This document shows positions 20,758 to 29,684 of a DNA stretch of 64,000 nt, one piece after another; position 1 is the first letter of the stretch, and every line of letters starts with the position of its first letter. This DNA comes from Geomonas agri. Its GTDB lineage: Bacteria > Desulfobacterota > Desulfuromonadia > Geobacterales > Geobacteraceae. The position numbers were made by a program, and so were the translations under genes. The notes beneath the pieces were generated by a model that ran no database searches, was not told the DNA's origin, and saw only the letters and a list, made by a program, of their open reading frames with translations. The DNA is taken from contig NZ_JAINZO010000002.1 in assembly GCF_020179605.1 (NCBI RefSeq), positions 1,426,001 to 1,490,000 on the forward strand, read 5' to 3'.

Positions 20758-21639
20758 TTTTAAGTAACCGCACTCGCAACGGAGCTCTTCCAGCACGAGT
20801 TGTGTCAACGCGAGACGCGGGTGACGGCGCCTCTGGTACATGCCGACCCGCCGCGTCAACTGGGGGGACCCGAACGGGGTGAGCGTGAAATCAGCTTGCG
20901 CCTCCTCGAGCCGACGCCGGTTCAGCGGCACTACCGCTATCCCCAGGCCCTCATGCACCAGCGTGATCGCCGCCTCCAGGGAATCGACCTCCATCACCTC
21001 GCGCGGGCGGATCCCCTGGGCCAGCAACTGTGCATCGACCAGAGCCCCTGCCCAGGCCGTCTTGTCAAAACGCACGAAAGGATAGGCCGTGAAAAGTTCG
21101 GCGACGGTGGCGGCTGCGCACCCCTTACGGGCGACCACGAAGCAGGGCTCCTCGTCATAGACCTGCCACTGGAACTGCGCCGGGACGGCGAAGGGGGGCT
21201 CGGTGGTCAGGGCTGCATCGAGGTCACCCTGCTCCACTTGCCGCACCAGTTCTGCCGACAGGCTGGACACCAGCCGCACCTGCATCTCCTGGTGGTCCCT
21301 GCGCAGACGTCCCAAGACGGGGGGGAGTGCACCGGTGATCACTGTGGGGACGGCGCCCAGGGTCAGTGCCCCGCGGATCACGCCGGATGGGGAGAGCTCG
21401 GCCCTGATGCCGTCGTAGAGATCCAGGATTTCGCGAGCCCGTTCCACGACCAGCTTGCCGTTGAGGTTCAGCTTGGTGCCGCGGCCGGTGCGTTCGAAAA
21501 GCGGCACGCCCAGTTCTTCTTCCAGGTTCTTCATCTGCAGGCTGATGGCGGATTGGGTGAGGCAGAGTTGTTCCGCCGCAGCGGCGAAACTTCCCTTGCT
21601 GGCTATGGCGGTTAAGATGCGCAGACTGCGTAGGGACAT
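20749..21639 (-). CDS. LysR-family transcriptional regulator
   Basis: A 296-aa regulator of standard length. Residues 1-60 form the winged helix-turn-helix (LRILTAIASKGSFAAAAEQLCLTQSAISLQMKNLEEELGVPLFER shape). Residues ~90-290 form the two-lobed effector domain (RGALTLGAVPTVITGALPP, DAALTTEPPF, VDSLEAAITLVHEGLGIAVVP). It is transcribed toward the AEC transporter rather than divergently, and the likely operator sits at its 3' end. The effector is unknown. The antitoxin gene ends 15 bases upstream of its start. Confidence 0.93.
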   Translation of the reverse strand: MSLRSLRILTAIASKGSFAAAAEQLCLTQSAISLQMKNLEEELGVPLFERTGRGTKLNLNGKLVVERAREILDLYDGIRAELSPSGVIRGALTLGAVPTVITGALPPVLGRLRRDHQEMQVRLVSSLSAELVRQVEQGDLDAALTTEPPFAVPAQFQWQVYDEEPCFVVARKGCAAATVAELFTAYPFVRFDKTAWAGALVDAQLLAQGIRPREVMEVDSLEAAITLVHEGLGIAVVPLNRRRLEEAQADFTLTPFGSPQLTRRVGMYQRRRHPRLALTQLVLEELRCECGYLKNT

Positions 21640-21653
21640 CAGGAACTCCGGAG

Positions 21654-22025
21654 CTATGCCGCGATTGATCTTGAGAGTGAGACGTGGATTTCAACGTCAT
21701 CCCATGGAACGTAAACCTTGTCGTTGGCGTCTTTAGCGATCAAGCCAAGGCCGAGTAGCCCAACGACGGAACTGTGCACGTTACTGTAGTTCCTCCGCAA
21801 TGTCTTGGCAAGGCGGTAGACGGATTGCGGACCAGTCCGTTTCAACGTGTCCAGAAGTTCAAGTCTTTTTGGAGTTATCTCAGTGAATAGCTGTGATGCC
21901 GTCGCAAAATTAAGTTGGTAATCTGCGTCGGGCAGGCGTTCTCCACTATCCAAGCGGGCTGCAATGTCCAACAGTTCATTCTGTGTGTCTTTAAAGTTCG
22001 CTATGCCGATTATTGCCTTGGTCAT
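21654..22025 (-). CDS. Winged-helix antitoxin (HVO_A0114-like), partner of TumE-type toxin
   Basis: A 123-aa protein. Residues ~48-105 form a MarR-like winged helix (ITPKRLELLDTLKRTGPQSVYRLAKTLRRNYSNVHSSVVGLLGLGLI), matching the HVO_A0114 group of DNA-binding proteins that pair with TumE-type toxins. Its start overlaps the toxin stop by four bases (22022-22025), so the two are coupled in toxin-first order. It should bind and neutralise the toxin and repress the shared promoter. The pairing is recalled from family knowledge; not tested here. Confidence 0.8.
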   Translation of the reverse strand: MTKAIIGIANFKDTQNELLDIAARLDSGERLPDADYQLNFATASQLFTEITPKRLELLDTLKRTGPQSVYRLAKTLRRNYSNVHSSVVGLLGLGLIAKDANDKVYVPWDDVEIHVSLSRSIAA

Positions 22026-22318
22026 AGAAGATCTCCTGCCAGCTGTTCGATATCGTTGTAGAAGTCCCGAATGAGCTGCTGGACCGAAGAGAAGCGGTAA
22101 TTCTTCTCACGCTTCCCGTAGTGCACATGGTCGCCTTTGCCAGTCTCGTTGTCGTAACGGACGATGCATTTGCCACTGTGGCCGCAGTATAGACGGTACT
22201 TCAAGCCACGAGGGCGCTCCGCCGTCGGTTGCGGAAGCTGCCAGATCACCACCTCCACGATGAGACCTGAACCGTAGACCTCTTTCTTGGCGTAGACCAG
22301 GGACGGACTCATACGCAT
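22022..22318 (-). CDS. TumE-like toxin (DUF6516)
   Basis: A 98-aa protein from ATG 22318; TTG 22345 and ATG 22312 are alternatives. Conserved blocks seen are VVEVVIWQLP, KYRLYCGHSG, RYDNETGKGDHVHYGKRE and SVQQLIRDFYNDIEQL, which match the DUF6516/TumE toxin family. The GKGDHxH segment is the family core. It is predicted to be an RNase- or nucleotidyltransferase-like growth inhibitor; the mechanism is not evident from the sequence. An inverted repeat, TATTG-N8-CAATA at 22330-22347, just upstream may be the autoregulatory site. Confidence 0.8.
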   Translation of the reverse strand: MRMSPSLVYAKKEVYGSGLIVEVVIWQLPQPTAERPRGLKYRLYCGHSGKCIVRYDNETGKGDHVHYGKREKNYRFSSVQQLIRDFYNDIEQLAGDLL

Positions 22319-22360
22319 TCTATATGGTGTATTGTTTGTATGCAATATATTCGTGCACGA

Positions 22361-23527
22361 TCACGGTAAGGAAATCCGGTAAATGGTGCCGCTGCCGTAG
22401 TCGGCGAGGTAGAGTTCGCCGTCGTCGTCCTCGCCGAAGGTGGAGATGGCGTAGGGCGTATCGACCAGCAGTTTGCTCTGCCATTCGCCGCCGACCCTGC
22501 GTAGTCCCCAGATGCGGCCGCTGCAGAAGTCGCCGTACAGGTAGGTGCCGCGCAATGCCTCCGCCTTCCCGCGGTACACGTAACCGCCGGTGACCGAACA
22601 GTTCCCCTGTTCGTGACGGTAGACGGCAACGGGGAGGGTGAGGCCGGACTTCTTGCAGTCGGGCTTCTTGAAGCAGCGGTCGCCTTCCATGATGTTCCAG
22701 CCGTAGTTGGCACCGTTCCCGGCACCCGCGGGCTGGAAGTCGATCTCTTCCACCTCGTCCTGGCCGACGTCGGCAATGTAGAGGTCGCCGGTGCCGCGGT
22801 CGAAGGAAAAGCGCCACGGGTTGCGCAGACCGTAGGCCCAGATCTCGTTACCGAACGGATTCTTCGGCAGCCGGTAGCGAGATGGGTCCGTTGTCACATC
22901 GATGCGCAGGATCTTGCCGAGCAGCGTGTCGAGCCGCTGGCCGTTGCCGTGGGGGTCGCCGCTGCTGCCGCCGTCACCCATGCCGATGTAGAGCAATCCG
23001 TCCGGGCCGAAGGCGAGTTGGCCGCCATTGTGGTTGGCGTAGGGTTGGACGATGGTGAGCAGTTGTTTGCGGCTGGCCGGGTCGGCACGGTCCGGGTGGG
23101 CGCCGACCTTGAAACTGGCGATGACCGTGTTGCCGATGCCGGTCCTGTTGGTGTAGTCGATGAAGAAGGTCTTGCTGGAGGCGAAGTTCGGGGGGAAGGC
23201 GAGACCGAGCAGTCCCCGTTCGCCACCGGACTTCACCCGCGAGGTTATGTCGAGGAAGGGAACTGGATCAAGCACGCCGTTGCGGATAATCCTGACTTTC
23301 CCCATCTGCTCGAGCACGAAAAGCCGTTTGCTGCCGTCTCTGGCACTGACGATCGACGTTGGCTGCTTGAGCCCCTTGACTACCGGCGTCAGCGTGAGCT
23401 TGGTGGGGAAGCCGGTTTCGGCGGGGGGAGCGGCATGGGCGTTGCCGGCGCTGGTAACAAGGCTGAGGGAAACGGCAATGGCACAGAGTGCGGCAGAGGA
23501 TTGAAGCAAGTTCCTGTTGCAGCTCAT
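22361..23527 (-). CDS. PQQ-dependent sugar dehydrogenase (glucose/sorbosone dehydrogenase family), periplasmic
   Basis: A 388-aa protein from ATG 23527, five bases after GGGAGGT; the longer open frame upstream has no site. A signal peptide is present (residues 1-32, ending GNAHA). The mature part is a six-bladed propeller with the family blocks RDGSKRLFVLEQMGKVRII, GERGLLGLAFPPNF, HNGGQLAFGPDGLLYIGMGDGG, YGLRNPWRFSFD, IADVGQDEVEEI and FCSGRIWGLR. Soluble glucose-dehydrogenase-like proteins of this group oxidise sugars with PQQ and calcium. Geobacter-type genomes often carry them without known PQQ synthesis, so the real cofactor and substrate are uncertain. Confidence 0.88.
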   Translation of the reverse strand: MSCNRNLLQSSAALCAIAVSLSLVTSAGNAHAAPPAETGFPTKLTLTPVVKGLKQPTSIVSARDGSKRLFVLEQMGKVRIIRNGVLDPVPFLDITSRVKSGGERGLLGLAFPPNFASSKTFFIDYTNRTGIGNTVIASFKVGAHPDRADPASRKQLLTIVQPYANHNGGQLAFGPDGLLYIGMGDGGSSGDPHGNGQRLDTLLGKILRIDVTTDPSRYRLPKNPFGNEIWAYGLRNPWRFSFDRGTGDLYIADVGQDEVEEIDFQPAGAGNGANYGWNIMEGDRCFKKPDCKKSGLTLPVAVYRHEQGNCSVTGGYVYRGKAEALRGTYLYGDFCSGRIWGLRRVGGEWQSKLLVDTPYAISTFGEDDDGELYLADYGSGTIYRISLP

Positions 23528-23944
23528 AGGCACCTCCCGGCAGTTCCGATTTGCTAGCAGATGAACGCGGCAAGTATATCCGGCACGGGGGGGATGTCCA
23601 CGAGATAGGGGGCTCGGCTCAAATCTACCCTGTCCTCCCTTCATAAAAGGGGGGGGGACTCCAAGCGAAGTGTACAGACAACTGCCTGGATTCAACGCTG
23701 CCTGAAATTTACAGATGGACCTTTGCAAAGAGTGAACTCTGGTGCACGTGCAGCGCTTCGTGAGCAACGGACTCACTCCCCCCGGTGACGTCCCCGGCAT
23801 TCCGATGGAGTGCCAAGGGGATGATTACGAGTAGGGGGAAATTCACACATTTACATTGATAGTAATTAACGCCACGTGGTATGCTGCGCCTGCCGTGGGC
23901 AGGGCGGCCCGTTGTCTGACAAGCGCTTGATAACAGGGGGGATT
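23528..23944. other. Divergent intergenic region
   Basis: 417 bases between divergent genes. It contains a run of nine or more G near 23648-23656 and a purine-rich AGGGGGATG tract near 23815. No gene, promoter or structured RNA could be supported. Confidence 0.5.
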
Positions 23945-24970
23945 ATGAAAAGGTGGATGCTCAACGTTATGATGGCGGTCATGCTCTCGCTCACCTTGTC
24001 TCCACCCGCGGGTGCGGTGACAGCGTGGTGGATGGAGCCGGGGATACTGGTTGAGGCGGACGAGGCGGTTACTCCTGCACGCACCAGCGGCCAGCGACTC
24101 ACCGTTACCAGCGCCAACAACTCGCTCAGCACCGCCCGGGCCTTGACAGTCGGGGGCACGCCGGTGGATGGCGTCATCGTGACCGGCATGAAAAGCTGGT
24201 ACGCTGTAGCGGCCGAAGACGGCCCCGGCTACATCCGCATCGGGGCGACCGGTCCGCTGCTGATCGAAGACGCCATCGAACTCCCGGGCCAGGTCCCGGC
24301 CGCTTTCGGCCCCTGGTCGCGCAAGAGCGTCGCGCCGCAGCGTGGAGCCGCGCTCATCGAGACCTCCATGATCTCGGTAACCGACCTCGCCCGGATCCGC
24401 AAGGCGCAGCGCGGGCTGATCCGGATCAGCACCGAGAGCACCACGCCGGTCGCCTACCGGATCTCCTTCGTTTCCGAACTCCCCGAAAGCCGGATCGGCT
24501 CCGCGTACGGGCCGGGGAGCGCCGCCAACCAGTACATCCTGGCGCTCGCCAACGGCGGCCCTTTGACCGACCTGTACCGCACCACCCGGATCCGTTACAC
24601 CAGGGAGCGGGCAGTTGCACTTCGGGAACAGTTGTTCGGCAAGGGGGATGCCTCCTCCCAATTTTTCCGGGTGCACCAAAAGGATCTTTCCCTCGACCCC
24701 AACGTCAGCGACGGACTCCCTGCCCAGCACATCATCCTTTCGGACGACCAGTCCCGGCACTGGGCCTTTCTGATCACCTGCGAGCAGCGCGACGGTCTCT
24801 GGGTGGTCGTCGATGCCCGCAAGGACCCTGACCTGAGTGACGCAGAGGTGGCGGCAATTGTCCGCCGCGACCAGGAGGCCAGCGGTAATTTCCGGAGCGG
24901 CGAGGCCGGCCAGTCGACCGGCGCACTCCCGGTCAAGCCGCTGCCGGGCAGTAAGACAAAAGGCAAGTAA
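23945..24970 (+). CDS. Exported hypothetical protein
   Basis: A 341-aa protein from ATG 23945, seven bases after AGGGGGG. A clear signal peptide (MKRWMLNVMMAVMLSLTLSPPAGA) directs it to the periplasm or beyond. The mature part is rich in beta-prone segments and Arg/Ser/Ala; it has one Cys (in LITCEQRDGLWVVVDARKD). The C-terminus is Lys-rich and low in complexity. No domain was recognised. It is followed 49 bases later by the iron-permease-like gene. Confidence 0.75.
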   Translation: MKRWMLNVMMAVMLSLTLSPPAGAVTAWWMEPGILVEADEAVTPARTSGQRLTVTSANNSLSTARALTVGGTPVDGVIVTGMKSWYAVAAEDGPGYIRIGATGPLLIEDAIELPGQVPAAFGPWSRKSVAPQRGAALIETSMISVTDLARIRKAQRGLIRISTESTTPVAYRISFVSELPESRIGSAYGPGSAANQYILALANGGPLTDLYRTTRIRYTRERAVALREQLFGKGDASSQFFRVHQKDLSLDPNVSDGLPAQHIILSDDQSRHWAFLITCEQRDGLWVVVDARKDPDLSDAEVAAIVRRDQEASGNFRSGEAGQSTGALPVKPLPGSKTKGK

Positions 24971-25019
24971 CCAGGGGATGCTCTTTGGGGCCTCAGTAGA
25001 CAAGTGCACAGGAGGAGTC

Positions 25020-25439
25020 ATGGAACAGCATATGTCCCGTTTCAGCCGCTTCGCCACCTGGGCCTCCCATACTTCGGGACACCCGTCCTCCTTCATCTTC
25101 GCCCTGGCGATCATCGTGGTCTGGGCTGTCACCGGGCCGTTGTTCAAGTTCAGCGATACCTGGCAGTTGGTGATCAATACCGGCACCACCATCATCACCT
25201 TCTTGATGGTCTTCGTGATCCAGAACACTCAGAATCGCGACTCGGCGGCGATTCAGCTCAAGTTGGACGAGATCATCCGGTCGCTCGACGGGGCGAACAA
25301 CGCACTCCTCAACATGGAAGAACTGGACGAGAAGGATCTCGAATCGATCAGGGAGAGCTACCTGAAACTGGCTGAGGAAGCGCGCGCCAACTTGCGCAAG
25401 GGGAGAAAACAAAAATACGCGAGTCCACCCGCCGTGTAA
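25020..25439 (+). CDS. Low-affinity iron permease family protein
   Basis: A 139-aa protein from ATG 25020 after AGGAGG. Two transmembrane helices (residues ~28-48 and ~56-76) surround a short loop: SSFIFALAIIVVWAVTGPLF and WQLVINTGTTIITFLMVFVIQNTQNRD. This QNTQNRD-x3-Q-x-KLDE-I-R block defines the Iron_permease (PF04120) family of bacterial homologues of yeast Fet4. The C-terminal half is charged and helical. Metal transport by the bacterial members is weakly supported. A 54-aa membrane protein gene follows. Confidence 0.88.
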   Translation: MEQHMSRFSRFATWASHTSGHPSSFIFALAIIVVWAVTGPLFKFSDTWQLVINTGTTIITFLMVFVIQNTQNRDSAAIQLKLDEIIRSLDGANNALLNMEELDEKDLESIRESYLKLAEEARANLRKGRKQKYASPPAV

Positions 25440-25493
25440 CGGGTAGCAGGCACCGGCGGATGGATCATCATCTAGTTGTGAGGGAGGGACTTT

Positions 25494-25658
25494 ATGTCGA
25501 CACCGTTAATTGCCCTGGCGGCGATCCTGGCGTTTTTCGCCGTCGTCATCATTCCGTTCATGTTCATGAAAAGCGATCAGCAGCCGACCGTCGAACCGCA
25601 GCACGATCATGGCGACCAAGGGAAGAGGGCTGGCCGGAAGAAGAAAAAGAAGCGGTAG
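25494..25658 (+). CDS. Small single-pass membrane protein, 54 aa
   Basis: A strong AGGGAGGG site precedes ATG 25494. The product has one hydrophobic helix (residues ~5-25, LIALAAILAFFAVVIIPFMF), then an acidic/His middle (QHDHGD) and a very basic tail ending in a run of five Lys. Translation is in frame to a TAG at 25656. It stands 54 bases after the iron-permease-like gene and may be coexpressed. No family recognised. Confidence 0.65.
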   Translation: MSTPLIALAAILAFFAVVIIPFMFMKSDQQPTVEPQHDHGDQGKRAGRKKKKKR

Positions 25659-25664
25659 CCGGCT

Positions 25665-25679
25665 TGGGCTGTTTCAGCC
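25665..25679. terminator. Small palindrome between convergent genes
   Basis: GGGCTG-TTT-CAGCCC lies between the stops of the convergent 54-aa and DUF748 genes. There is no good T tract, so terminator function is tentative. Confidence 0.3.
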
Positions 25680-25685
25680 CGTGCT

Positions 25686-28600
25686 TTATCTCGCGATGGC
25701 GTTGAATTCGACGCGGCTGCGGCTCGCGGTGTCTTTCTCGGGAGCCTTGTAGATGTTGTCGCTGGCCTGGAACAGCTTTTCCGGCGGCAGCCCACCCTTG
25801 GCAACCAGGTACTTGATCACGGTGGCGCTGCGCTCCCGCGCCAGCGACTGCAATTCGTTCTCCCCGACCACCGTGTTGGCGACGATCAGTTTCTTCATCT
25901 CGTTGTCAGGCAGGTCCTTCACCATCCCCAGGGCGTTGCGCGGCTTGGGGAACTTCTCCTTCTTGTAGACCGCCTTCAGGAATTTGGAATATTCCTCCGG
26001 CGAGAGCTGGACGTTCTCGCTGCTGTCGCCTTCCTTCGTCTGCTGCTCCTTGACCAGGTAGAGGAACTTTTCGTTCTTCACCTTGCGCAGCAAAAGTTCC
26101 TGCCGATACCCCTCCGGATCTTTCCCCTTGTCGACGAATCCCTTGATCTCCAGTTTAAGCCCCGGGCGATCGGCGATCACCTTGGCCAGTTGGGTCAGTT
26201 TCTTTTCCTCGTCTGCCGGCAGTTCGCTGGAACCGGGTTGGAAATTGATGACGCTGAAATCCTGACCGCTGCCGCCCAGCGAGGAGAGCAGGGCGAAGGG
26301 AGATGTCGCCGCCTTCACCAGCAGGTTCTTCAGCACCTGTCCGATCAGTCCCCAGATGCTGAACTGCGGATCGTCGGTGCGGCCGGTCACCGGGAGGTCG
26401 AGATGGATCTCCCCGTTGCGGTCCTTGAGCAGGGCGACGGCAAGGCGGACCGGGAGGCTGGTCGCCTGGCTGCTCTCCACTTTCTTGCCGAAGGTGAACT
26501 GGTCGATGAAGACCCTGTTTTCGGAGGTGAGCTGCTTCTTCTCGATGAGGTACTTGAGATCGAGGAATAGCTTCCCCTTGTCGATGGCATAGCCGAGGTA
26601 GGTGCCGGAATACGGTGTCACCGGGGATAACTCGATGTCGCGGAAGGAGATCTTCAGATCGACGAAGAGGTCATCCCGCAGCGGGTTGAGCTTGCCGGTG
26701 ATCTGCATCGGCGAGTGGTTCTCCAGGTTGCCGCGCAGGTCGACGTCTGCGAACTTGGATTCCTCGGAGGTCAGCCCGCTGACCCGTCCCCCGAGGTTGT
26801 AGAAGGTGCTGTTGAAGGTCTGGGGCAGGTGGTTGTCAGTGAAGGCCAAGGTCCCGTTCTGGATGGTGACGCTGCCAACCGAGACCTGACGCTGTGCTGC
26901 GGGTGACGGGGCGGCGGTAACTGTGGCAACCGTCGCAACCGCAGCCGTGGTGGCGGATGCCGGCGCCGGTTTCGCCCCTGCTGGCGAGGAGGCTTCGACC
27001 GTTGCAGGCTCCTTCTTCACCAGGTCCTGGAGGTTGAGTGTGCCGTCCTTCCTGATGATGATGCGTGAGTAGACATCGTTGAGCGCGACCTCGCGGATAG
27101 TCAGAGCGAACGGGTCGAAGTTGCCCTGGAACTCGTCGAACTGCAGGCTTTCCCATTTCAGGAGGTCCTGGTCGCCAACGGCGTCGATGCTGTGGAAGTC
27201 GCGCACCCCGGCATTGCCATGAAAACTTCCCTTGGCCTTGCCGTCCTTCAGGGCGAGGTCTAGGTTCATGGTCGTGTCGAGCGAGCCTCCGATCACCGAG
27301 AAGTTGAAGGTTTCGGGGAAGTAGGGTTCGAAGTCGGAGATGGGGAGCCGGGATATGGCGACGTTCCCCCGGTAGCGGAAAGGGGTCGGGGTAATGGTCC
27401 CGTTTAGCTTCAGGGCTGCCCCTTTGCCATAGGTGGCGGAGAAGCGCAGCGGCGCCGGGGCGAACTTCGGGCCCTGCAAGTTGGTAAGGGTCAGGTTCGT
27501 GTTGCGCAGGGTGAACCGCGGCGGTTCTTCGAAGGTCTTGTCGGTGAAGGCGAAGTTCAGCTTTTCCAGCTGAAGCTGCTTCAGGTGATAGGTCATCCCC
27601 CTACGCGATGAAGCTGCTGCGGGGGACACGTCCCCGCTTCGCGATGAAGCTGCTGCTTTTCGCGATGAAGATGCTACCCCCCTGCGCGATGAGTCTGCTT
27701 CGGGGGGCAGGCTCCCCCTATGCACGTCCCTGCGCGGTGAAGCTGTGGAGGAACTCGGAGTACTCGATTGGTCCGGGAACAAGGAGAGCAGCGACAACTT
27801 GCCATCGGCTTCCTTTGACAGGGACAGGGAACCTTGGGACAGGCGGACGTCACCGATTTCGAGGTGGTTGTTGCTTTGGCGGAAGCCGGCGTCCTTGACC
27901 TGGAGCGAGGCGAGGTCGAAGCCTTCCTTGTGACCGTAGCGAGCGGCGAGGCCCGTGACGGAGAGGTTCCCTTTCTGGACCGTCACCCCGGCAGGCTCGC
28001 TGTAACCGACCTCACCGGCCAGCGCCACGGTGCCTTGCACCGGCGCGGTCAGGTACGGGGCCAGGTACGGCCAGGCGCGCTGGATATTCAGCCCTGCGAG
28101 TTGGATGGTGGAGGCGACGGTCAGCGGCGCTGCGGAGAATGTCCCTTCCGTTTTGAGCGTCACCCCCTGGTCCGGTTTGAAGGCGAGCTGGTAGGTCGCA
28201 GTCGTTCCCGGTGCGGTGCTGAAATTTCGTACCGTCGCTTCTATGTCGGCAACGGTGGTCTGGAAGCCTCCCTTGGGTTGGTCGTCCCGGAAATGCACCG
28301 TCCCCCCCTTGCAGGCGAAGTAGGGGAGTACAACGGTGGTCTTGGGGGCAGGCTCCGCTGACTTCTTGGGCTCCTCCTGTTTCTTTTGCGGGGCAACCAG
28401 TCGGGAGTACATCCACTCCCCGCGCTGGTTACGCTCAACGAAAAGTTCCAGCCCGTCGGCAGTGATGGAGTGGAACTGGAAGTCTCCGGCCAGCGCCTCC
28501 AGTTGGGCCGCTTTCACCTCCAGCGACCGGAGGCGCAGCAGCGGTTTGCCGCCGGGGAGATCCACCGCGACAGCATCGAGCCTGGTCAATCCTTTCAGGG

Positions 28601-29396
28601 CCAACTCCGGCTTTTTGTCGGCAGAGATGCGATAGGCGAGGTCGAGGTCGACGTCCAGCTTTCCGGAGGTAAGGTCGGCGGGCGGCTTGACCGGGTAGTA
28701 GGCGACGTATTGGGGCAGGCTCAACTGTTTCAGTCCGATGTGGACAGAGGTTTCCAGCGACTTGCTAAGCGGCTTCAGCTTCCCTGTGAAGCTGAAGGGG
28801 GCGCCGTTGACCACGGCGGAGATACGCGGGTCGATGTAGTTATCCGCCAGGTAGGGGCTGTTGCTGATGAACGGCAGCGCGATGTCGAGGCTGCGGATGC
28901 TGTGTTTCCTGCCCCCGCCAACGATGCGGTCGTCGAAATCGATGGACCCGTTCTTCAGGCGGATGTTGTTGACGGAAAAACGCAGCGGGGCCTTCTTCTC
29001 GTTCTCCTTTCCTTTGGGTTGCCGCTCGATGATGTCGCTGAAGTTGAAGCGGTTGGGGGCCATCCGGACCAGGTTGACCGTCGGGGTGTCGAGGGTGATC
29101 TCGGAGAGGATCAACGCCCTCTTGAAGATGGATGCCGGTGCGACCGACGCCTCTAGGGTGCGGAAGGCGATAAGCGGCGGACCCGTCTTCTCGGCTACTG
29201 CGAAGTCGGTGACGGCGACGTGCAGGGTGAGCGGATTGATGCTGACCGAACCGATGCGCGTGGTACGCCCTGTGGCATCCTCGATGGCCGCTATAGCCTT
29301 GTTTTTTACGATGATAGGCAGTACCGCGGCAGTAAAAAGAATGAGGGCGGCAAGTACTGCGATTGAAACGAGGATATATCTGCTGAGCTTTGGCAC
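25686..29396 (-). CDS. DUF748 (AsmA-like) envelope protein, 1236 aa
   Basis: A very long protein with one N-terminal membrane helix (residues ~7-28) and a large periplasmic part. Repeating AsmA/DUF748 blocks are seen: SEITLDTPTVNLVRM near residue 100, NNIRLKNGSIDFDD, VGSVTIQNGTLAFTDN and DLDLAYRI-type strands. The last ~150 residues resemble an OmpA-like end (VINFQPGSSELPADEEKKLTQLAKVIADRP). Such proteins span the envelope and are linked to lipid transport between membranes. Residues ~551-598 are a Ser/Arg/Ala-rich insertion made of nucleotide repeats, in frame. The Pro/Ala-rich linker near residues 800-830 is also low in complexity. Confidence 0.85.
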   Translation of the reverse strand: MPKLSRYILVSIAVLAALILFTAAVLPIIVKNKAIAAIEDATGRTTRIGSVSINPLTLHVAVTDFAVAEKTGPPLIAFRTLEASVAPASIFKRALILSEITLDTPTVNLVRMAPNRFNFSDIIERQPKGKENEKKAPLRFSVNNIRLKNGSIDFDDRIVGGGRKHSIRSLDIALPFISNSPYLADNYIDPRISAVVNGAPFSFTGKLKPLSKSLETSVHIGLKQLSLPQYVAYYPVKPPADLTSGKLDVDLDLAYRISADKKPELALKGLTRLDAVAVDLPGGKPLLRLRSLEVKAAQLEALAGDFQFHSITADGLELFVERNQRGEWMYSRLVAPQKKQEEPKKSAEPAPKTTVVLPYFACKGGTVHFRDDQPKGGFQTTVADIEATVRNFSTAPGTTATYQLAFKPDQGVTLKTEGTFSAAPLTVASTIQLAGLNIQRAWPYLAPYLTAPVQGTVALAGEVGYSEPAGVTVQKGNLSVTGLAARYGHKEGFDLASLQVKDAGFRQSNNHLEIGDVRLSQGSLSLSKEADGKLSLLSLFPDQSSTPSSSTASPRRDVHRGSLPPEADSSRRGVASSSRKAAASSRSGDVSPAAASSRRGMTYHLKQLQLEKLNFAFTDKTFEEPPRFTLRNTNLTLTNLQGPKFAPAPLRFSATYGKGAALKLNGTITPTPFRYRGNVAISRLPISDFEPYFPETFNFSVIGGSLDTTMNLDLALKDGKAKGSFHGNAGVRDFHSIDAVGDQDLLKWESLQFDEFQGNFDPFALTIREVALNDVYSRIIIRKDGTLNLQDLVKKEPATVEASSPAGAKPAPASATTAAVATVATVTAAPSPAAQRQVSVGSVTIQNGTLAFTDNHLPQTFNSTFYNLGGRVSGLTSEESKFADVDLRGNLENHSPMQITGKLNPLRDDLFVDLKISFRDIELSPVTPYSGTYLGYAIDKGKLFLDLKYLIEKKQLTSENRVFIDQFTFGKKVESSQATSLPVRLAVALLKDRNGEIHLDLPVTGRTDDPQFSIWGLIGQVLKNLLVKAATSPFALLSSLGGSGQDFSVINFQPGSSELPADEEKKLTQLAKVIADRPGLKLEIKGFVDKGKDPEGYRQELLLRKVKNEKFLYLVKEQQTKEGDSSENVQLSPEEYSKFLKAVYKKEKFPKPRNALGMVKDLPDNEMKKLIVANTVVGENELQSLARERSATVIKYLVAKGGLPPEKLFQASDNIYKAPEKDTASRSRVEFNAIAR
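27604..27746 (-). repeat. REP-like repeat cluster inserted in frame within the DUF748 gene
   Basis: Five copies of a core CGCGATGAAGCTGCT (with variants) start at 27604, 27640, 27661, 27685 and 27733 on the plus strand. They are separated by G/C runs, including the palindrome GGGGACACGTCCCC and a GGGGGCAGGCTCCCCC-type arm. Every core-to-core distance (36, 21, 24, 48) is a multiple of three, so the reading frame is kept. It encodes SSRRG/SSSRK-type low-complexity peptide unlike the rest of the protein. Confidence 0.7.
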
Positions 29397-29684
29397 GGGA
29401 GACCTCGATTACCTGGCTTGTCGTTACATATACTATAATTTAACATGCCTGTGACAAAGCGCACGCGGGCTCAACGGACTGTGTTATCGTGCCATGAGGA
29501 TTCGCTCAAAGCGATGCAGGCATAAATGACAGTATATTTCATAAACTTATTTTTGAAAAGGTGGTGTGATCAAAACAAAAGGACTGGCAATCTATATCTA
29601 CTCAGCTAGAATCATATTCTGACTGTCTCAACGTTGAAGAACGTGTGGGTCTGTCTGATTGGAAGTTCTGCTTAGAGGTAGAAT

